A DNA stretch of 64,000 nt from Glaciecola punicea ACAM 611 (GTDB lineage: Bacteria; Pseudomonadota; Gammaproteobacteria; Enterobacterales; Alteromonadaceae): NCBI RefSeq assembly GCF_000252165.1, contig NZ_BAET01000007.1:423888-487887 (forward strand), given 5' to 3'. The notes under the pieces were generated by a model that saw only the letters and a program-made list of their open reading frames with translations, ran no database searches and was not told where the DNA came from. Every line of letters starts with the position of its first letter. The stretch's first letter is position 1. The translations under genes and the position numbers were made by a program. Below are positions 10,112 to 18,789 of the stretch, in pieces.

Positions 10112-10824
10112 CCTATATCCAAACCTATTCTAGCGGCTACTTCAATGTAAGACTCTACAACGGATCCTAAGCCTTGTCTGAAACGGTCCTTATCAAGCTT
10201 TTTCTTAGTTTCTTTGTCCCATAATCGACAGCCATCGGGAGTGAATTCATCACCTAGAATAATATCGCCATTCTCATCCGTGCCGAATTCTAATTTAAAA
10301 TCTACTAATAACATTCCGCCCGCTTCAAATATCGGCGATAGCACTTCGTTAACGGCAAATGTAAGTGATTTCATTTGAGAAATTTGTTCAGGTGTTGCCC
10401 AACCAAAAGAGGCGCAGTGTGATTCGTTTATCATTGGATCATGCAAAGCGTCATTTTTTAAGAAAAACTCGAAGGTAGGCGGCGACAGTGCAAGACCTTC
10501 TTCAACGCCCAATCTTTTGCAAAGTGAGCCTGCAGCGTAATTTCTAATGACACACTCTACAGGGATCATATTTAGCTTCTTGACCACGCTTTGAGTATCA
10601 TCAATAAGTGATTCAAGCTGTGTCTTTATACCTTTATTCTCTAGAGTTTGCATGATGAAGTTATTAAATTTATTGTTTACTTCTCCTTTTCGGCTAAGCT
10701 GCTCAATTTTTTCACCATCAAAGGCAGATGTATCGTCCCTAAACTCGAGTATGAGTTTGTTAGCATCCTCAGTCACAAAAACCGTTTTAGCTTTTCCACG
10801 ATACAGTTCAGATACTTTGCGCAT
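10108..10824 (-). CDS. purC: SAICAR synthetase (phosphoribosylaminoimidazole-succinocarboxamide synthase)
   Basis: PurC condenses CAIR with aspartate using ATP in purine synthesis. The protein is 238 residues, the usual bacterial length. It begins [15 protein letters not shown] after Met, with the ATP-binding GKAKTV region, has [13 protein letters not shown] in the middle and LVDFKLEFG plus [12 protein letters not shown] towards the end, all typical. GGAG lies upstream of the ATG. It is the last gene of a dapA-bamC-purC run, as in E. coli, 31 bases after bamC. Confidence 0.97.
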   Translation of the reverse strand: MRKVSELYRGKAKTVFVTEDANKLILEFRDDTSAFDGEKIEQLSRKGEVNNKFNNFIMQTLENKGIKTQLESLIDDTQSVVKKLNMIPVECVIRNYAAGSLCKRLGVEEGLALSPPTFEFFLKNDALHDPMINESHCASFGWATPEQISQMKSLTFAVNEVLSPIFEAGGMLLVDFKLEFGTDENGDIILGDEFTPDGCRLWDKETKKKLDKDRFRQGLGSVVESYIEVAARIGLDIG

Positions 10825-10855
10825 GTCTACTCCACTAATATGTTGTTGTTTAGTA

Positions 10856-11959
10856 TTATATATCTAAGTTGTTAGACGCCATGTATTCTTGAAATACAGG
10901 AAAAATATCGCTTGTTTGTTTTGCATCAAAATTTACGTTTTCATCGCTTTTAAACGTGATACTCGTATTTGAACCGGCGCGTTTTACAAAAATACGGTAG
11001 TTGTCCTTTTCAAGAGGCAATGTTTCTTTACTGAAAAGACCCGACCAGAAGCCATCCTCAACACCACCGTAGAGCACAAACATTATCCCTGACGATTGAT
11101 CTAAATCAATAACATCAAAGCCCATTTTACGTAATACCAACAATAAACGAGGCCATGCGTCGTTGTATTCTGCATTTATAATCACAGCCGGATCGCCGTC
11201 GGCGTTGACACCAAGCTCAGAACCAAAGCCGTCTCTTATTTTTTCAATTCGCTCAGACATCGCTAAACGTGCGCCAAAATCGTATTCTTCAATGATATAG
11301 TTTAAAAAATCGACTTCGTTGGTACGCTGCGTAATAGGATCCATCTTGGAAATTATGGAACTACCATTTTCATCAACGTAATCGACTATTTCATTCGTGA
11401 GTGATGCCGTTCTGCCGTGTGGTGCAACATTAAGCGATAATTTAAATTTTTTGGCTTGTTCAATAAAGTCACTCGAGAAGGTATACCAGCTACTGTCTAA
11501 TTCGGTAACCGAAATGACCCAGTCAGTCGTGAGGGTGTTGTTGTCTCTGTCAAAACTCTCTACACCGATATTATTCTGCTCTAAATATGATAACACTTTA
11601 TCCCATATGGTTTTATCGAGGGAGCGATTGTCATCAACCTGATCAAACATTACCGTAGCGCCTTCATTACCCTCTTCCACGTGCGAACCAGCTACTAAGG
11701 GTAAAACCAAACGAGGCGAACTAATTCTTACATCTCTCCCTAATAGCGCTTTAGCGCTTGTGGAGGATGCTAGCGTAGGTAAGTCGTAACGGTTTGAGCG
11801 CTGAGGCCTTTCAAGTTCCTCTGGAATTTTCAATTCAGCGCTTTGCTGTTTCACCTTCATATATTCAAAATCACCAGAAGTACGCTCTCTTGAACCTGGA
11901 CTTGAGCAGGCGCTAAGCGCTAAAGCAGCGAAGATAGTAACTATAAAGTTATTTTTCAT
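10856..11959 (-). CDS. bamC: outer membrane protein assembly factor BamC (lipoprotein)
   Basis: BamC (NlpB) is an outer-membrane lipoprotein of the BAM complex that inserts beta-barrel proteins. The 367-residue precursor has a lipoprotein signal with lipobox LSAC (Cys18). A disordered segment follows (roughly residues 25-90) with the LPTLASST-like region that binds BamD in the family, then two helix-grip domains. Sequence conservation is modest, so the call also rests on gene order between dapA and purC. The start is six bases after the dapA stop with no good ribosome site of its own, which suggests translational coupling. Confidence 0.9.
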   Translation of the reverse strand: MKNNFIVTIFAALALSACSSPGSRERTSGDFEYMKVKQQSAELKIPEELERPQRSNRYDLPTLASSTSAKALLGRDVRISSPRLVLPLVAGSHVEEGNEGATVMFDQVDDNRSLDKTIWDKVLSYLEQNNIGVESFDRDNNTLTTDWVISVTELDSSWYTFSSDFIEQAKKFKLSLNVAPHGRTASLTNEIVDYVDENGSSIISKMDPITQRTNEVDFLNYIIEEYDFGARLAMSERIEKIRDGFGSELGVNADGDPAVIINAEYNDAWPRLLLVLRKMGFDVIDLDQSSGIMFVLYGGVEDGFWSGLFSKETLPLEKDNYRIFVKRAGSNTSITFKSDENVNFDAKQTSDIFPVFQEYMASNNLDI

Positions 11960-11965
11960 GTGGTT

Positions 11966-12844
11966 TTATATTAATCCTAGTTCTTTTAATTCTTGTTCGA
12001 TACTCAATTGATGATTTAGTTCAGGCAAAATCATCGGTAAACGTAAAAATGGAGACGACATTTTGTTCATTTTATACAATGCCCATTTGGGTAAAACGGG
12101 GTTTGGTTCTAAAAACAACGCGTGATGCAGTTGCTGTAACGTTGCATCAATTGCGCTGGCCTGTGCATACTTTTTGGATAAAGCATATTCACACATTGCA
12201 GACATTTGTTTTGGTACGATATTTGCGGTCACTGATATAACACCGTGACCACCATTATTTAAAAATTCGCAGCCCGTGGCGTCATCTCCACTGAATAAAA
12301 GAAAGTCGCTTGGTACTGCTGCCTGTAATTGGGCTAAACGACTCAGGTCACCCGTAGCGTCTTTAATGCCGACTATGTTGGCGTGAGAGGCTAAAATAGC
12401 CACCGTAGAAGTATGCATGTCGAGTACTGTTCTTGAAGGCACGTTATAAAGAATAAGGGGTAAATCAGACGCGCTTGCAACAGCTTTAAAATGCGCAACT
12501 AAGCCCGCTTGCTGCGGTTTATTATAGTATGGAACAACACTTAAAAAACCGTCTACGCCTACTTTCTCAATTTGTTTAGTTAAAAATACAGCTTCGTTAG
12601 TAGCGTTTGCACCACTACCCGCTATTACTGGTATTTTTCCTGTGGCACATTCAACAATAAATTGTATAACCTTAATATGTTCTTCAAAAGGAAGCGTCGC
12701 GGATTCACCGGTGGTGCCAACGGCCACGATGCCATGAGTATTATTTTGTATATGAAATTCGACTAGTGTTGCCAAACTTGCATAATCGACATCGCCTGAA
12801 TCAAACATAGGCGTAACTAGTGCTACAAAACTACCACGAAACAT
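11966..12844 (-). CDS. dapA: 4-hydroxy-tetrahydrodipicolinate synthase
   Basis: DapA condenses pyruvate with aspartate semialdehyde, the first committed step of lysine and diaminopimelate synthesis. At 292 residues it equals E. coli DapA. The Schiff-base lysine is K161 (VGIKDATGD), with T44/T45 in GTTGESATL, Y133 in LYNVPSRT, and R138 for the dicarboxyl site, all at E. coli positions. AGGAG precedes the ATG. It heads the dapA-bamC-purC operon and is divergent from gcvR, the conserved gammaproteobacterial arrangement. A promoter candidate is at 12872-12900. Confidence 0.98.
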   Translation of the reverse strand: MFRGSFVALVTPMFDSGDVDYASLATLVEFHIQNNTHGIVAVGTTGESATLPFEEHIKVIQFIVECATGKIPVIAGSGANATNEAVFLTKQIEKVGVDGFLSVVPYYNKPQQAGLVAHFKAVASASDLPLILYNVPSRTVLDMHTSTVAILASHANIVGIKDATGDLSRLAQLQAAVPSDFLLFSGDDATGCEFLNNGGHGVISVTANIVPKQMSAMCEYALSKKYAQASAIDATLQQLHHALFLEPNPVLPKWALYKMNKMSSPFLRLPMILPELNHQLSIEQELKELGLI

Positions 12845-12871
12845 CTTAACTCCTCATTTTTTTGTAGCGCA

Positions 12872-12900
12872 ATAGTAGTGTGCCCAAGACCTAAAAACAA
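12872..12900 (-). promoter_or_regulatory. putative dapA promoter
   Basis: On the minus strand TTGTTT (12895-12900) and TACTAT (12872-12877, 5 of 6 consensus) are spaced by 17 bases, about 28 bases upstream of the dapA ATG at 12844. The -35 is weak. The placement is right for the dapA-bamC-purC operon. Confidence 0.45.
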
Positions 12901-13035
12901 GCGTTGCAAACCTTTATAATCAATAAATTACCGAAAAAAGCAATTCATCAAATATTTTATATCGCAAATTTCATCAATCTTTAGATACCTGATATCATAT
13001 GGCAATAGACAACGATTATTTGGCTTTGTTAAATT

Positions 13036-13605
13036 ATGGAACAACGCGCTGCACACGAACAACTCATCGTGAATATCTTAGGCAAGAGTTCACTGCTTGC
13101 ACTTAGCAACATAACGGCCTGTATAAGCAAACATAATTGTAATATTTTAGACAGCCGCCATGCGCAATACGGTACTGACTTTTCCTTAACCATGATTGTC
13201 AGCGGCGCTCAGGCGGGCGTTACTATGCTTGAAATGGATTTGTCGACACTGTGTGTGCTTGATGATCTTCTGTGTATGATGAAACGTACCACAGGCCATC
13301 AAAAGCAAAACATTGAACAAGTGATTAACCTCGCCTTTTCAGGGGCCGATGCCAGCGGTGTTATGCACAAAGTCACGCAAGGTTTAGCCTTTTGCGGGGT
13401 ATCTGTTAGCGCGGTCCGGCAAAAAACATACCGTAAAGAAGATCAAAATATTCTTGAATGTAAAATGATTTTAACTGCACCAAAAAATACTGACTTAATT
13501 GCTTTTGACACAAACATTAAGTCGCTTCTCCACGGAATGGGACTTCATGGTAAATTAAGCCATAAACCAATAGAGGAAAATGATGAATACACTGAAAGCT
13601 GGTGA
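13036..13605 (+). CDS. gcvR: glycine cleavage system transcriptional repressor-like ACT protein
   Basis: GcvR-type proteins carry two ACT domains and in E. coli antagonise GcvA at the glycine-cleavage operon. The 189-residue protein shows two such units: one starting LIVNILGKSSLLALSNITAC (about residues 10-85) and one from about 95, containing SGADASGVMHKVTQGLAFCG. No DNA-binding domain is seen, consistent with action through a partner. The location opposite dapA and directly before bcp matches the conserved gcvR-bcp pair. The 3' end overlaps bcp by 23 bases. Confidence 0.88.
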   Translation: MEQRAAHEQLIVNILGKSSLLALSNITACISKHNCNILDSRHAQYGTDFSLTMIVSGAQAGVTMLEMDLSTLCVLDDLLCMMKRTTGHQKQNIEQVINLAFSGADASGVMHKVTQGLAFCGVSVSAVRQKTYRKEDQNILECKMILTAPKNTDLIAFDTNIKSLLHGMGLHGKLSHKPIEENDEYTESW

Positions 13606-14041
13606 CAATGCGCCACAGTTTACCCTTCAAAATCAGCGTGGTCAAAGCGTTGACATATCGTCTTTACAAGGCTCAAAAGTGCTGGTGTACTTTTATCCAA
13701 AGGCTTCGACACCGGGTTGCACCGTGCAGGCAAAAGGCCTACGTGACAGCATAAAAAAACTAAACGCTAAGGATGTAACCGTACTGGGGATTAGTCCCGA
13801 TCCAGTGAGCAAATTAGCTAAATTTGCTGAAAAAGAGATGCTCAATTTTGATTTATTGTCTGACGAAGATCATAGCGTCGCTGATACTTTCGGCGTATGG
13901 GGTTTGAAGAAATTTATGGGTAAAGAATATGACGGTATTCATAGACTGAGCTTTCTAATAGATGAAACAGGCAAGATTACTCATGTATTTGATAAGTTCA
14001 AGACAAAAGACCATCATGAAGTTGTTCTGGCAGCTTTATAG
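13583..14041 (+). CDS. bcp: thioredoxin-dependent thiol peroxidase (BCP/PrxQ), apparently 1-Cys
   Basis: Bcp reduces hydrogen and organic peroxides through a peroxidatic cysteine. That residue is C46 in ASTPGCTVQA, with the family's YFYPK before it and GLRDS after. The resolving cysteine that E. coli Bcp has five residues later is lysine here, and C46 is the only cysteine in the protein, so this is a 1-Cys form that needs an external thiol. Two ATGs are adjacent; the second (13583) is chosen because GAGG is six bases upstream. It overlaps the gcvR end and is followed by a strong terminator. Confidence 0.95.
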   Translation: MNTLKAGDNAPQFTLQNQRGQSVDISSLQGSKVLVYFYPKASTPGCTVQAKGLRDSIKKLNAKDVTVLGISPDPVSKLAKFAEKEMLNFDLLSDEDHSVADTFGVWGLKKFMGKEYDGIHRLSFLIDETGKITHVFDKFKTKDHHEVVLAAL

Positions 14042-14058
14042 TAAAAGTGATCTTAGTC

Positions 14059-14097
14059 GCATTAAAAAAGCCTGCATGCTGCAGGCTTTTTTAATGC
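14059..14097. terminator. bidirectional terminator between bcp and perM
   Basis: A perfect 18-bp inverted repeat (14059-14076 with 14080-14097) around a three-base loop has the GC-rich centre GCCTGCA/TGCAGGC, flanked by A6 and T6. It works on both strands and separates convergent bcp and perM. Confidence 0.93.
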
Positions 14098-14123
14098 ACG
14101 TAAATCGATAATCAAGTGCCCCT

Positions 14124-15194
14124 TTACGCCAATGTTTCTGACGTATTCTTGGGTGAAGACCAAGCGGTAATGAGTGCTTTGACCAAGGTGGCTAAAGGAA
14201 TAGCAAAGAATACACCCCAAAATCCCCATATACCGCCAAATAAGAGCACCGCCACAATAATGTAGAGCGGATGCAAACTCACCGCCTCTGAAAACAAAAT
14301 AGGCACTAACAAATTGCCGTCAAGCGCCTGAATAACAAAATAAACAATCATTAAATATCCGAACGAAGAGCTTAACCCAAACTGAAACAGCCCCACCACG
14401 GCAACCGGTATGGTAATTACTGCAGCCCCAATGTAAGGAATAAGCACTGAGAATCCCACTAGCACACCAAGTAATACAGCAAATCTTAAATCAAGAATCG
14501 TAAAAGCAACACTGCTCACGGAGCCAACAATCGCTATTTCAATAACCTTGCCACGAATATAGTTCGCGATTTGCAAATTCATTTCCTCACCCACTTGCGT
14601 GATTAAACGTCTTTCCTTCGGTAAAATAGAAGAGATGCTTTGCATAAACGCTTTTTTATCGTTAAGCATAAAAAAGACCATCAACGGCACCAGTACAATA
14701 TAAATTAATACTGCGACAATATTACCTATAGAACTGAACGAGGCTGACAATACTTGTTCACCAAACGAAACCAATCTTTCATTCATGCCTTGCATAGTTG
14801 ATTGAATGTACTCTACTTCGATAAGTGATGGGTATTTGGCAGGTAAACTGACAAGCCACGTTTGTGCAGAGTCCCAAATAAGAGGAATGTCCCTAACTAG
14901 GTTAATACCTTGTTTTGTTATGATCGGAATTAAACTTATAGCTAATAAAAATGTGATGATAAAAAATACAATTAATGTGGCGCTTGTGGCTAACCATCTT
15001 TTAACGCCTAGTTTTTCCATTTTTGTGACAGGCACATCTAGCAAGTATGCAATAACGATAGCTACCAGCACCGGCATCAATATTCCGCCAAACACGTAGA
15101 ATACAACCGCAACTATAAGAAGAAATAATAAAAGCATAAGCGCATTTGGGTCAGAAAATTTGCGTCTATACCAGCTTCCGAAAACACCGAGCAT
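14124..15194 (-). CDS. perM: AI-2E family transporter / PerM-like membrane permease
   Basis: This is a multi-span inner-membrane protein of the AI-2E transporter (UPF0118) family. The 356-residue protein has about eight hydrophobic segments: a pair near residues 20-60, one at about 70-95, then after a long soluble stretch several more up to 340. Typical family pieces are VLIPYIGAAVITIP, DGNLLVPILFSEAVSLHP and FGGIWGFWGVFFAIPLA. The substrate in this species cannot be read from sequence; some homologues are Na+/H+ antiporters or autoinducer exporters. The neighbourhood (gcvR-bcp, perM, bepA) matches the place of E. coli perM. Confidence 0.85.
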   Translation of the reverse strand: MLGVFGSWYRRKFSDPNALMLLLFLLIVAVVFYVFGGILMPVLVAIVIAYLLDVPVTKMEKLGVKRWLATSATLIVFFIITFLLAISLIPIITKQGINLVRDIPLIWDSAQTWLVSLPAKYPSLIEVEYIQSTMQGMNERLVSFGEQVLSASFSSIGNIVAVLIYIVLVPLMVFFMLNDKKAFMQSISSILPKERRLITQVGEEMNLQIANYIRGKVIEIAIVGSVSSVAFTILDLRFAVLLGVLVGFSVLIPYIGAAVITIPVAVVGLFQFGLSSSFGYLMIVYFVIQALDGNLLVPILFSEAVSLHPLYIIVAVLLFGGIWGFWGVFFAIPLATLVKALITAWSSPKNTSETLA

Positions 15195-15316
15195 GTTGCC
15201 TACCTTTAAATGGGTCGTGATACTTTATATTGTTTAAGATGGTGAAGCGTTGTTATTCACGATATATTGTTCGCTTACAATCAATAACGCTGTTTGCTGA
15301 AACTTAGCTGAGCGTT

Positions 15317-15352
15317 ATTGGTCTATGCATAGTATAAGTTATATAGACCAAT
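15317..15352. repeat. 10-bp inverted repeat upstream of bepA
   Basis: ATTGGTCTAT (15317-15326) and its exact complement ATAGACCAAT (15343-15352) are separated by 16 bases and end 19 bases before the bepA ATG. There is no T-run, so it is not a terminator. It could be an operator or a leader-RNA hairpin controlling bepA. Confidence 0.6.
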
Positions 15353-15371
15353 ATGGAAGCAACGAATATAG

Positions 15372-16865
15372 ATGAAGTTATTGTGGAATGAATTAATCGC
15401 TTATAATAAATGCATTCTTGTGATGTGCCTATGCGTGTTCTCCCAGCTTTGTATAGCACAAAGTGTATTGGGTTTAGGCGATAATAACCGTAATCAATTG
15501 CCTGAAATTGGCGTGGTAGCTTCTGACGCAATTACCATAGACAAAGAGAAAATAGTGGGCGACATTATTATGCGTCAGCTAAGAGGACAAGCCCCTTTAG
15601 TGCAAGACCCCGTTTTGCAAGAATATATTCAAGGTATTGGTAACAGGTTGGTTATTCACGCTGATAACACGAAATTCCCCTTCCAATTTTTTATGATCAA
15701 CAATCCCGTTCTAAATGCGTTTGCATTTTACGGTGGCCATATTGGTATTCATACCGGTTTGTTAGCTGCATCATCTACCGAAAGCGAGTTGGCGTCGGTA
15801 TTAGCGCATGAAGTTGCACACGTTACCCAAAGGCATTTAGCCCGGCGCGTACAAATGCAAAAACGGAATTCGCCGCTTCAAATTGCTAGTTTAATAGGCG
15901 GAATATTGCTGGCCATGGCAGACCCAGAAGCGGGTATAGCTGCGGTGCAAGCCAGCTCTGCGGCTGGACAGCAGGCAAACATTAATTTTACGCGAACTAA
16001 TGAAATAGAAGCCGACAATATTGGCATTAATATTTTGTATCGCGCTGGTTTTGATCCCCAAGGCGCCCCCGGTTTTTTTGAAAAGTTACTGGCACAATCG
16101 CGTGGTCGTTCGACCCAGTTATCTTTTTTGCAAACGCATCCACTGCCCGCTGACAGAGTTGCACAAACGACCACGCGTGCACGCAGCTTTGGCGTTCGTA
16201 ATGTGCCGCCTAGTCTCGATTTTCATTTGGCAAAGGCTCGAATACAGGGGCGTTACATGAGCTCGCCCAAGCGCAATATTAACCTTTTTTCGAGCCAGTT
16301 AGCCAGCAGCAATAATGCTAAACAAAAAGGCGCTCAATATGGCTTAGCCATTAGCTTATTTGAACTACAAAGATATGATGAAGCAAAAAACATACTCGAT
16401 AAACTGATGCTTAACGACAAAGAGAATTTATTTTACTTAGATCTAATGACCGACATTTACATTAAGCAAGACGCGCCTAGCAGCGCTATATCGTTGCTGA
16501 CTCCACTATGGCTTAATAAACCCCAAAATTCTGTGCTAACACTTAATTTAGCTAATGCTTATATAAGTGCCCAAAATTTTGAGCCAGCTATTCAGATGCT
16601 ACGAGATTTGCTGTTAGTAAACAAAGAGAACTTCTTAGCCTATCAACTACTTAATGACGCCTACAGCCGCAGCCAGATGAAAAAAGAAGCACATATGACT
16701 AAAGCTGAAATTTATGCGCTTATTTTAGCATATCCATTGGCCATAGATGAGCTGCAGTTTGCCTATAATCAGGTCGACTCTGACACTTTAGAAAAACTAA
16801 GAATTAAAGGTCGTATTGAACAATTTCGCGAAGCGCAGGCCTCAATGATGAGCTTGAATATTTAA
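15372..16865 (+). CDS. bepA: beta-barrel assembly-enhancing M48 metalloprotease BepA
   Basis: BepA is a periplasmic zinc protease and chaperone that helps or degrades stalled outer-membrane proteins such as LptD. The 497-residue precursor has an N-terminal signal peptide (hydrophobic about 13-28, then CIAQ). The zinc site is HEVAH at 146-150, with E211 in NEIEAD as third ligand and an H256 in QTHPLPADR like the regulatory histidine of E. coli BepA. The C-terminal 200 residues form tetratricopeptide helices. GGAAG precedes the ATG by about 12 bases, and an inverted repeat precedes that. Confidence 0.93.
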   Translation: MKLLWNELIAYNKCILVMCLCVFSQLCIAQSVLGLGDNNRNQLPEIGVVASDAITIDKEKIVGDIIMRQLRGQAPLVQDPVLQEYIQGIGNRLVIHADNTKFPFQFFMINNPVLNAFAFYGGHIGIHTGLLAASSTESELASVLAHEVAHVTQRHLARRVQMQKRNSPLQIASLIGGILLAMADPEAGIAAVQASSAAGQQANINFTRTNEIEADNIGINILYRAGFDPQGAPGFFEKLLAQSRGRSTQLSFLQTHPLPADRVAQTTTRARSFGVRNVPPSLDFHLAKARIQGRYMSSPKRNINLFSSQLASSNNAKQKGAQYGLAISLFELQRYDEAKNILDKLMLNDKENLFYLDLMTDIYIKQDAPSSAISLLTPLWLNKPQNSVLTLNLANAYISAQNFEPAIQMLRDLLLVNKENFLAYQLLNDAYSRSQMKKEAHMTKAEIYALILAYPLAIDELQFAYNQVDSDTLEKLRIKGRIEQFREAQASMMSLNI

Positions 16866-16933
16866 TTATGCTAGCACATCGTTCACTTCGGTTTACGATA
16901 CCCAAGTAATGTGCGTTGTTTGCATTGCTTGCA

Positions 16934-17446
16934 TTAAAGCGCAGACACAACATCATTTAATGCGGTTTTCGTTTGTTCGCCTAATAGCTGGCCTGCTAAC
17001 GTTCCGTCTGCCTTTATAATGAACGTAGCGGGCAAATATTGTGGCTTCTCGAATGGAAAATTAGTTACAATTTCAGAGATTAATGGAAACTGTATATTAT
17101 ATTTATATCGGATAGCACTTAACTTTTCGTTGCTGAGGTCATCAAAACTTACCGCAAAGAGTTTCACATTATTGGGAGCTTGATGATAAAATTCATTCAG
17201 ATGTGGGATTTCACGTAAGCAAGGCGCGCACCATTCTGCAAAATAATTAATAACAACAACAGAGCCCCTTAAGTCAGAATGTTTGTAAGTGTTTTCATTT
17301 AAGGTTTTAAAATCATAAGACGCTAGACTATAGGCATATAATCCCGCCGCAAAAGCAGCAACCGCTATGCTAGACCACGCAAGCGCACTGTGTAATTTAT
17401 TAGTCACCTTTTGCACCGATATTTTTTTATAATTAAGGATAATCAA
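16934..17446 (-). CDS. membrane-anchored TlpA/ResA-like thiol-disulfide oxidoreductase
   Basis: This is a 170-residue thioredoxin-fold protein with the active site FAEWCAPCLREIP and the cis-proline region YLPATFIIKADG. One N-terminal hydrophobic span (about residues 20-42) should anchor it with the catalytic domain in the periplasm, where it would reduce disulfides for a partner that cannot be identified here. The frame has no ATG: TTG at 17446, with AGG five bases upstream, is the best start; GTG codons at 11 and 14 are alternatives. It is convergent with bepA and divergent from the WrbA-like gene. Confidence 0.8.
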   Translation of the reverse strand: MIILNYKKISVQKVTNKLHSALAWSSIAVAAFAAGLYAYSLASYDFKTLNENTYKHSDLRGSVVVINYFAEWCAPCLREIPHLNEFYHQAPNNVKLFAVSFDDLSNEKLSAIRYKYNIQFPLISEIVTNFPFEKPQYLPATFIIKADGTLAGQLLGEQTKTALNDVVSAL

Positions 17447-17572
17447 TAATGCCTAAACCTAGGTCATATCACAAGCTTAGATATTTTGAAATTCGTCAAG
17501 GACTTACTTTTTTGAGAAAAAACGAGTTAGCTACCTTTAGCAGTATATTAAATAACAAAAAGGAGATGTTTA

Positions 17573-18163
17573 ATGACTAAAGTATTAGTACTTTACTATT
17601 CAAAAAATGGCCGAACAAAAAAATTGGCGACAAAAATTGCCGCAGGCATTGAGCAAGCAGGTGCAAGTGCTGTGCTTAGGACGGTGCCTAGCATTACCAC
17701 TAAAACGAACATAAATAACGAGCCATCAGTGCCAAATGAAGGCGATATTTACGTGAGTAAAAGAGATCTGGTAGAGTGCGATGGCTTAGCGCTTGGCAGT
17801 CCGACTCACTTTGGCAATATGGCCGCTCCTTTGAAACATTTTATAGATTCTTTAACCGATGTATGGTTAAAAGGCACACTGGTCGGCAAGCCCGCCTGTG
17901 TTTTTACTGCAAGCTCCAGCATGCATGGAGGACAAGAAACAACGCTTATATCTATGATGTTACCTTTGTTCCATCACGGTATGTGTATCGTAGGCTTGCC
18001 ATATTCTGAACCGGAGTTGCATGCAACCGCCTCAGGCTGCAGTCCATATGGCGTGTCGAGTGTACAAATAGGAAGTAGTGACGAACTTAGCAATGACGAA
18101 GCAATATTAAGTGTTAAAATGGGCATCAGATTAGCGCAGCACGCAATAAAATTAGCCACATAA
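17573..18163 (+). CDS. wrbA: WrbA-type NAD(P)H:quinone oxidoreductase
   Basis: WrbA proteins are FMN-dependent flavodoxin-fold enzymes that reduce quinones by two electrons. The 196-residue protein begins TKVLVLYYSKNGRTKKLA (the FMN phosphate loop) and has SPTHFGNMAAPLKHFIDS and TASSSMHGGQETTL, the family's flavin contacts. GGAG lies upstream of the ATG. A DUF2069 membrane protein gene follows after 26 bases, a pairing I recall from other marine gammaproteobacteria. Identity as the orthologue of E. coli WrbA rather than a close paralogue is not certain. Confidence 0.88.
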   Translation: MTKVLVLYYSKNGRTKKLATKIAAGIEQAGASAVLRTVPSITTKTNINNEPSVPNEGDIYVSKRDLVECDGLALGSPTHFGNMAAPLKHFIDSLTDVWLKGTLVGKPACVFTASSSMHGGQETTLISMMLPLFHHGMCIVGLPYSEPELHATASGCSPYGVSSVQIGSSDELSNDEAILSVKMGIRLAQHAIKLAT

Positions 18164-18189
18164 ATGTATATAAAATAAGAGATGACCAC

Positions 18190-18711
18190 ATGGTTCAAAG
18201 TAAAAAGCCCCACACGCTAGGCGCCAGTAACGAGCTAAGTGATGATGACAACATGATCGAAGATGCGCAAAAAAAATTGCCGCCCCATCTTGTGCCTATG
18301 TCGCCTAAGGTAAAGCGATATCGATATTTGGCGCTTGTAGGCCACCTCGGTCTGTTAGCGTGGATGTCTATATGGTATCTAGTGTTAACAGGCGCACGCG
18401 ATTATTCTTTCCTCTTTATTTTTATTATGTATTTGTTACCGCTGCTATTCCCACTTCACGGTATTATCAAGGCTAAACCTTACACACATGCTTGGTCGTG
18501 CTTTGTGGTGCTTTGGTATTTTATGCATAGCGCGACTACCATGTATGTTGAGCCTAGCTATTTTTTACATGCGTCTATTGAAATGATTTTTGTAATAATG
18601 ATGTTTACAGGCTGCGCAATGTTTGCACGTTTACGTGGCCAAGAATTGGGCACTGGCCTGCCTAAATTGAGTAAGGTAATGGAGGACGAAAAAAAGTTTT
18701 TCGAGAAATAA
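18190..18711 (+). CDS. DUF2069 family membrane protein
   Basis: This 173-residue protein has a hydrophilic N-terminus of about 50 residues, then four hydrophobic segments (around 57-77, 83-103, 110-127 and 133-153), with AKPYTHAWSCF between the second and third. The pattern and sequence fit DUF2069, a family of small inner-membrane proteins found beside wrbA-like genes. No function is known. It follows the WrbA-like gene by 26 bases and is convergent with hda, with a terminator hairpin between. Confidence 0.8.
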   Translation: MVQSKKPHTLGASNELSDDDNMIEDAQKKLPPHLVPMSPKVKRYRYLALVGHLGLLAWMSIWYLVLTGARDYSFLFIFIMYLLPLLFPLHGIIKAKPYTHAWSCFVVLWYFMHSATTMYVEPSYFLHASIEMIFVIMMFTGCAMFARLRGQELGTGLPKLSKVMEDEKKFFEK

Positions 18712-18759
18712 GTTTGGATAGGCTCATGCCTGCCTTACCCGCTAATGAAATATTCCGAC

Positions 18760-18789
18760 AAAACCGCCTTATAAATTTAAGGTGGTTTT
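18760..18789. terminator. terminator hairpin between DUF2069 gene and hda
   Basis: Arms 18760-18771 and 18778-18789 pair over 12 positions (one G-U) around a six-base loop, with A4 and T4 at the ends. It overlaps the last codons of hda and can serve both convergent genes, though the T-runs are short. Confidence 0.6.
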
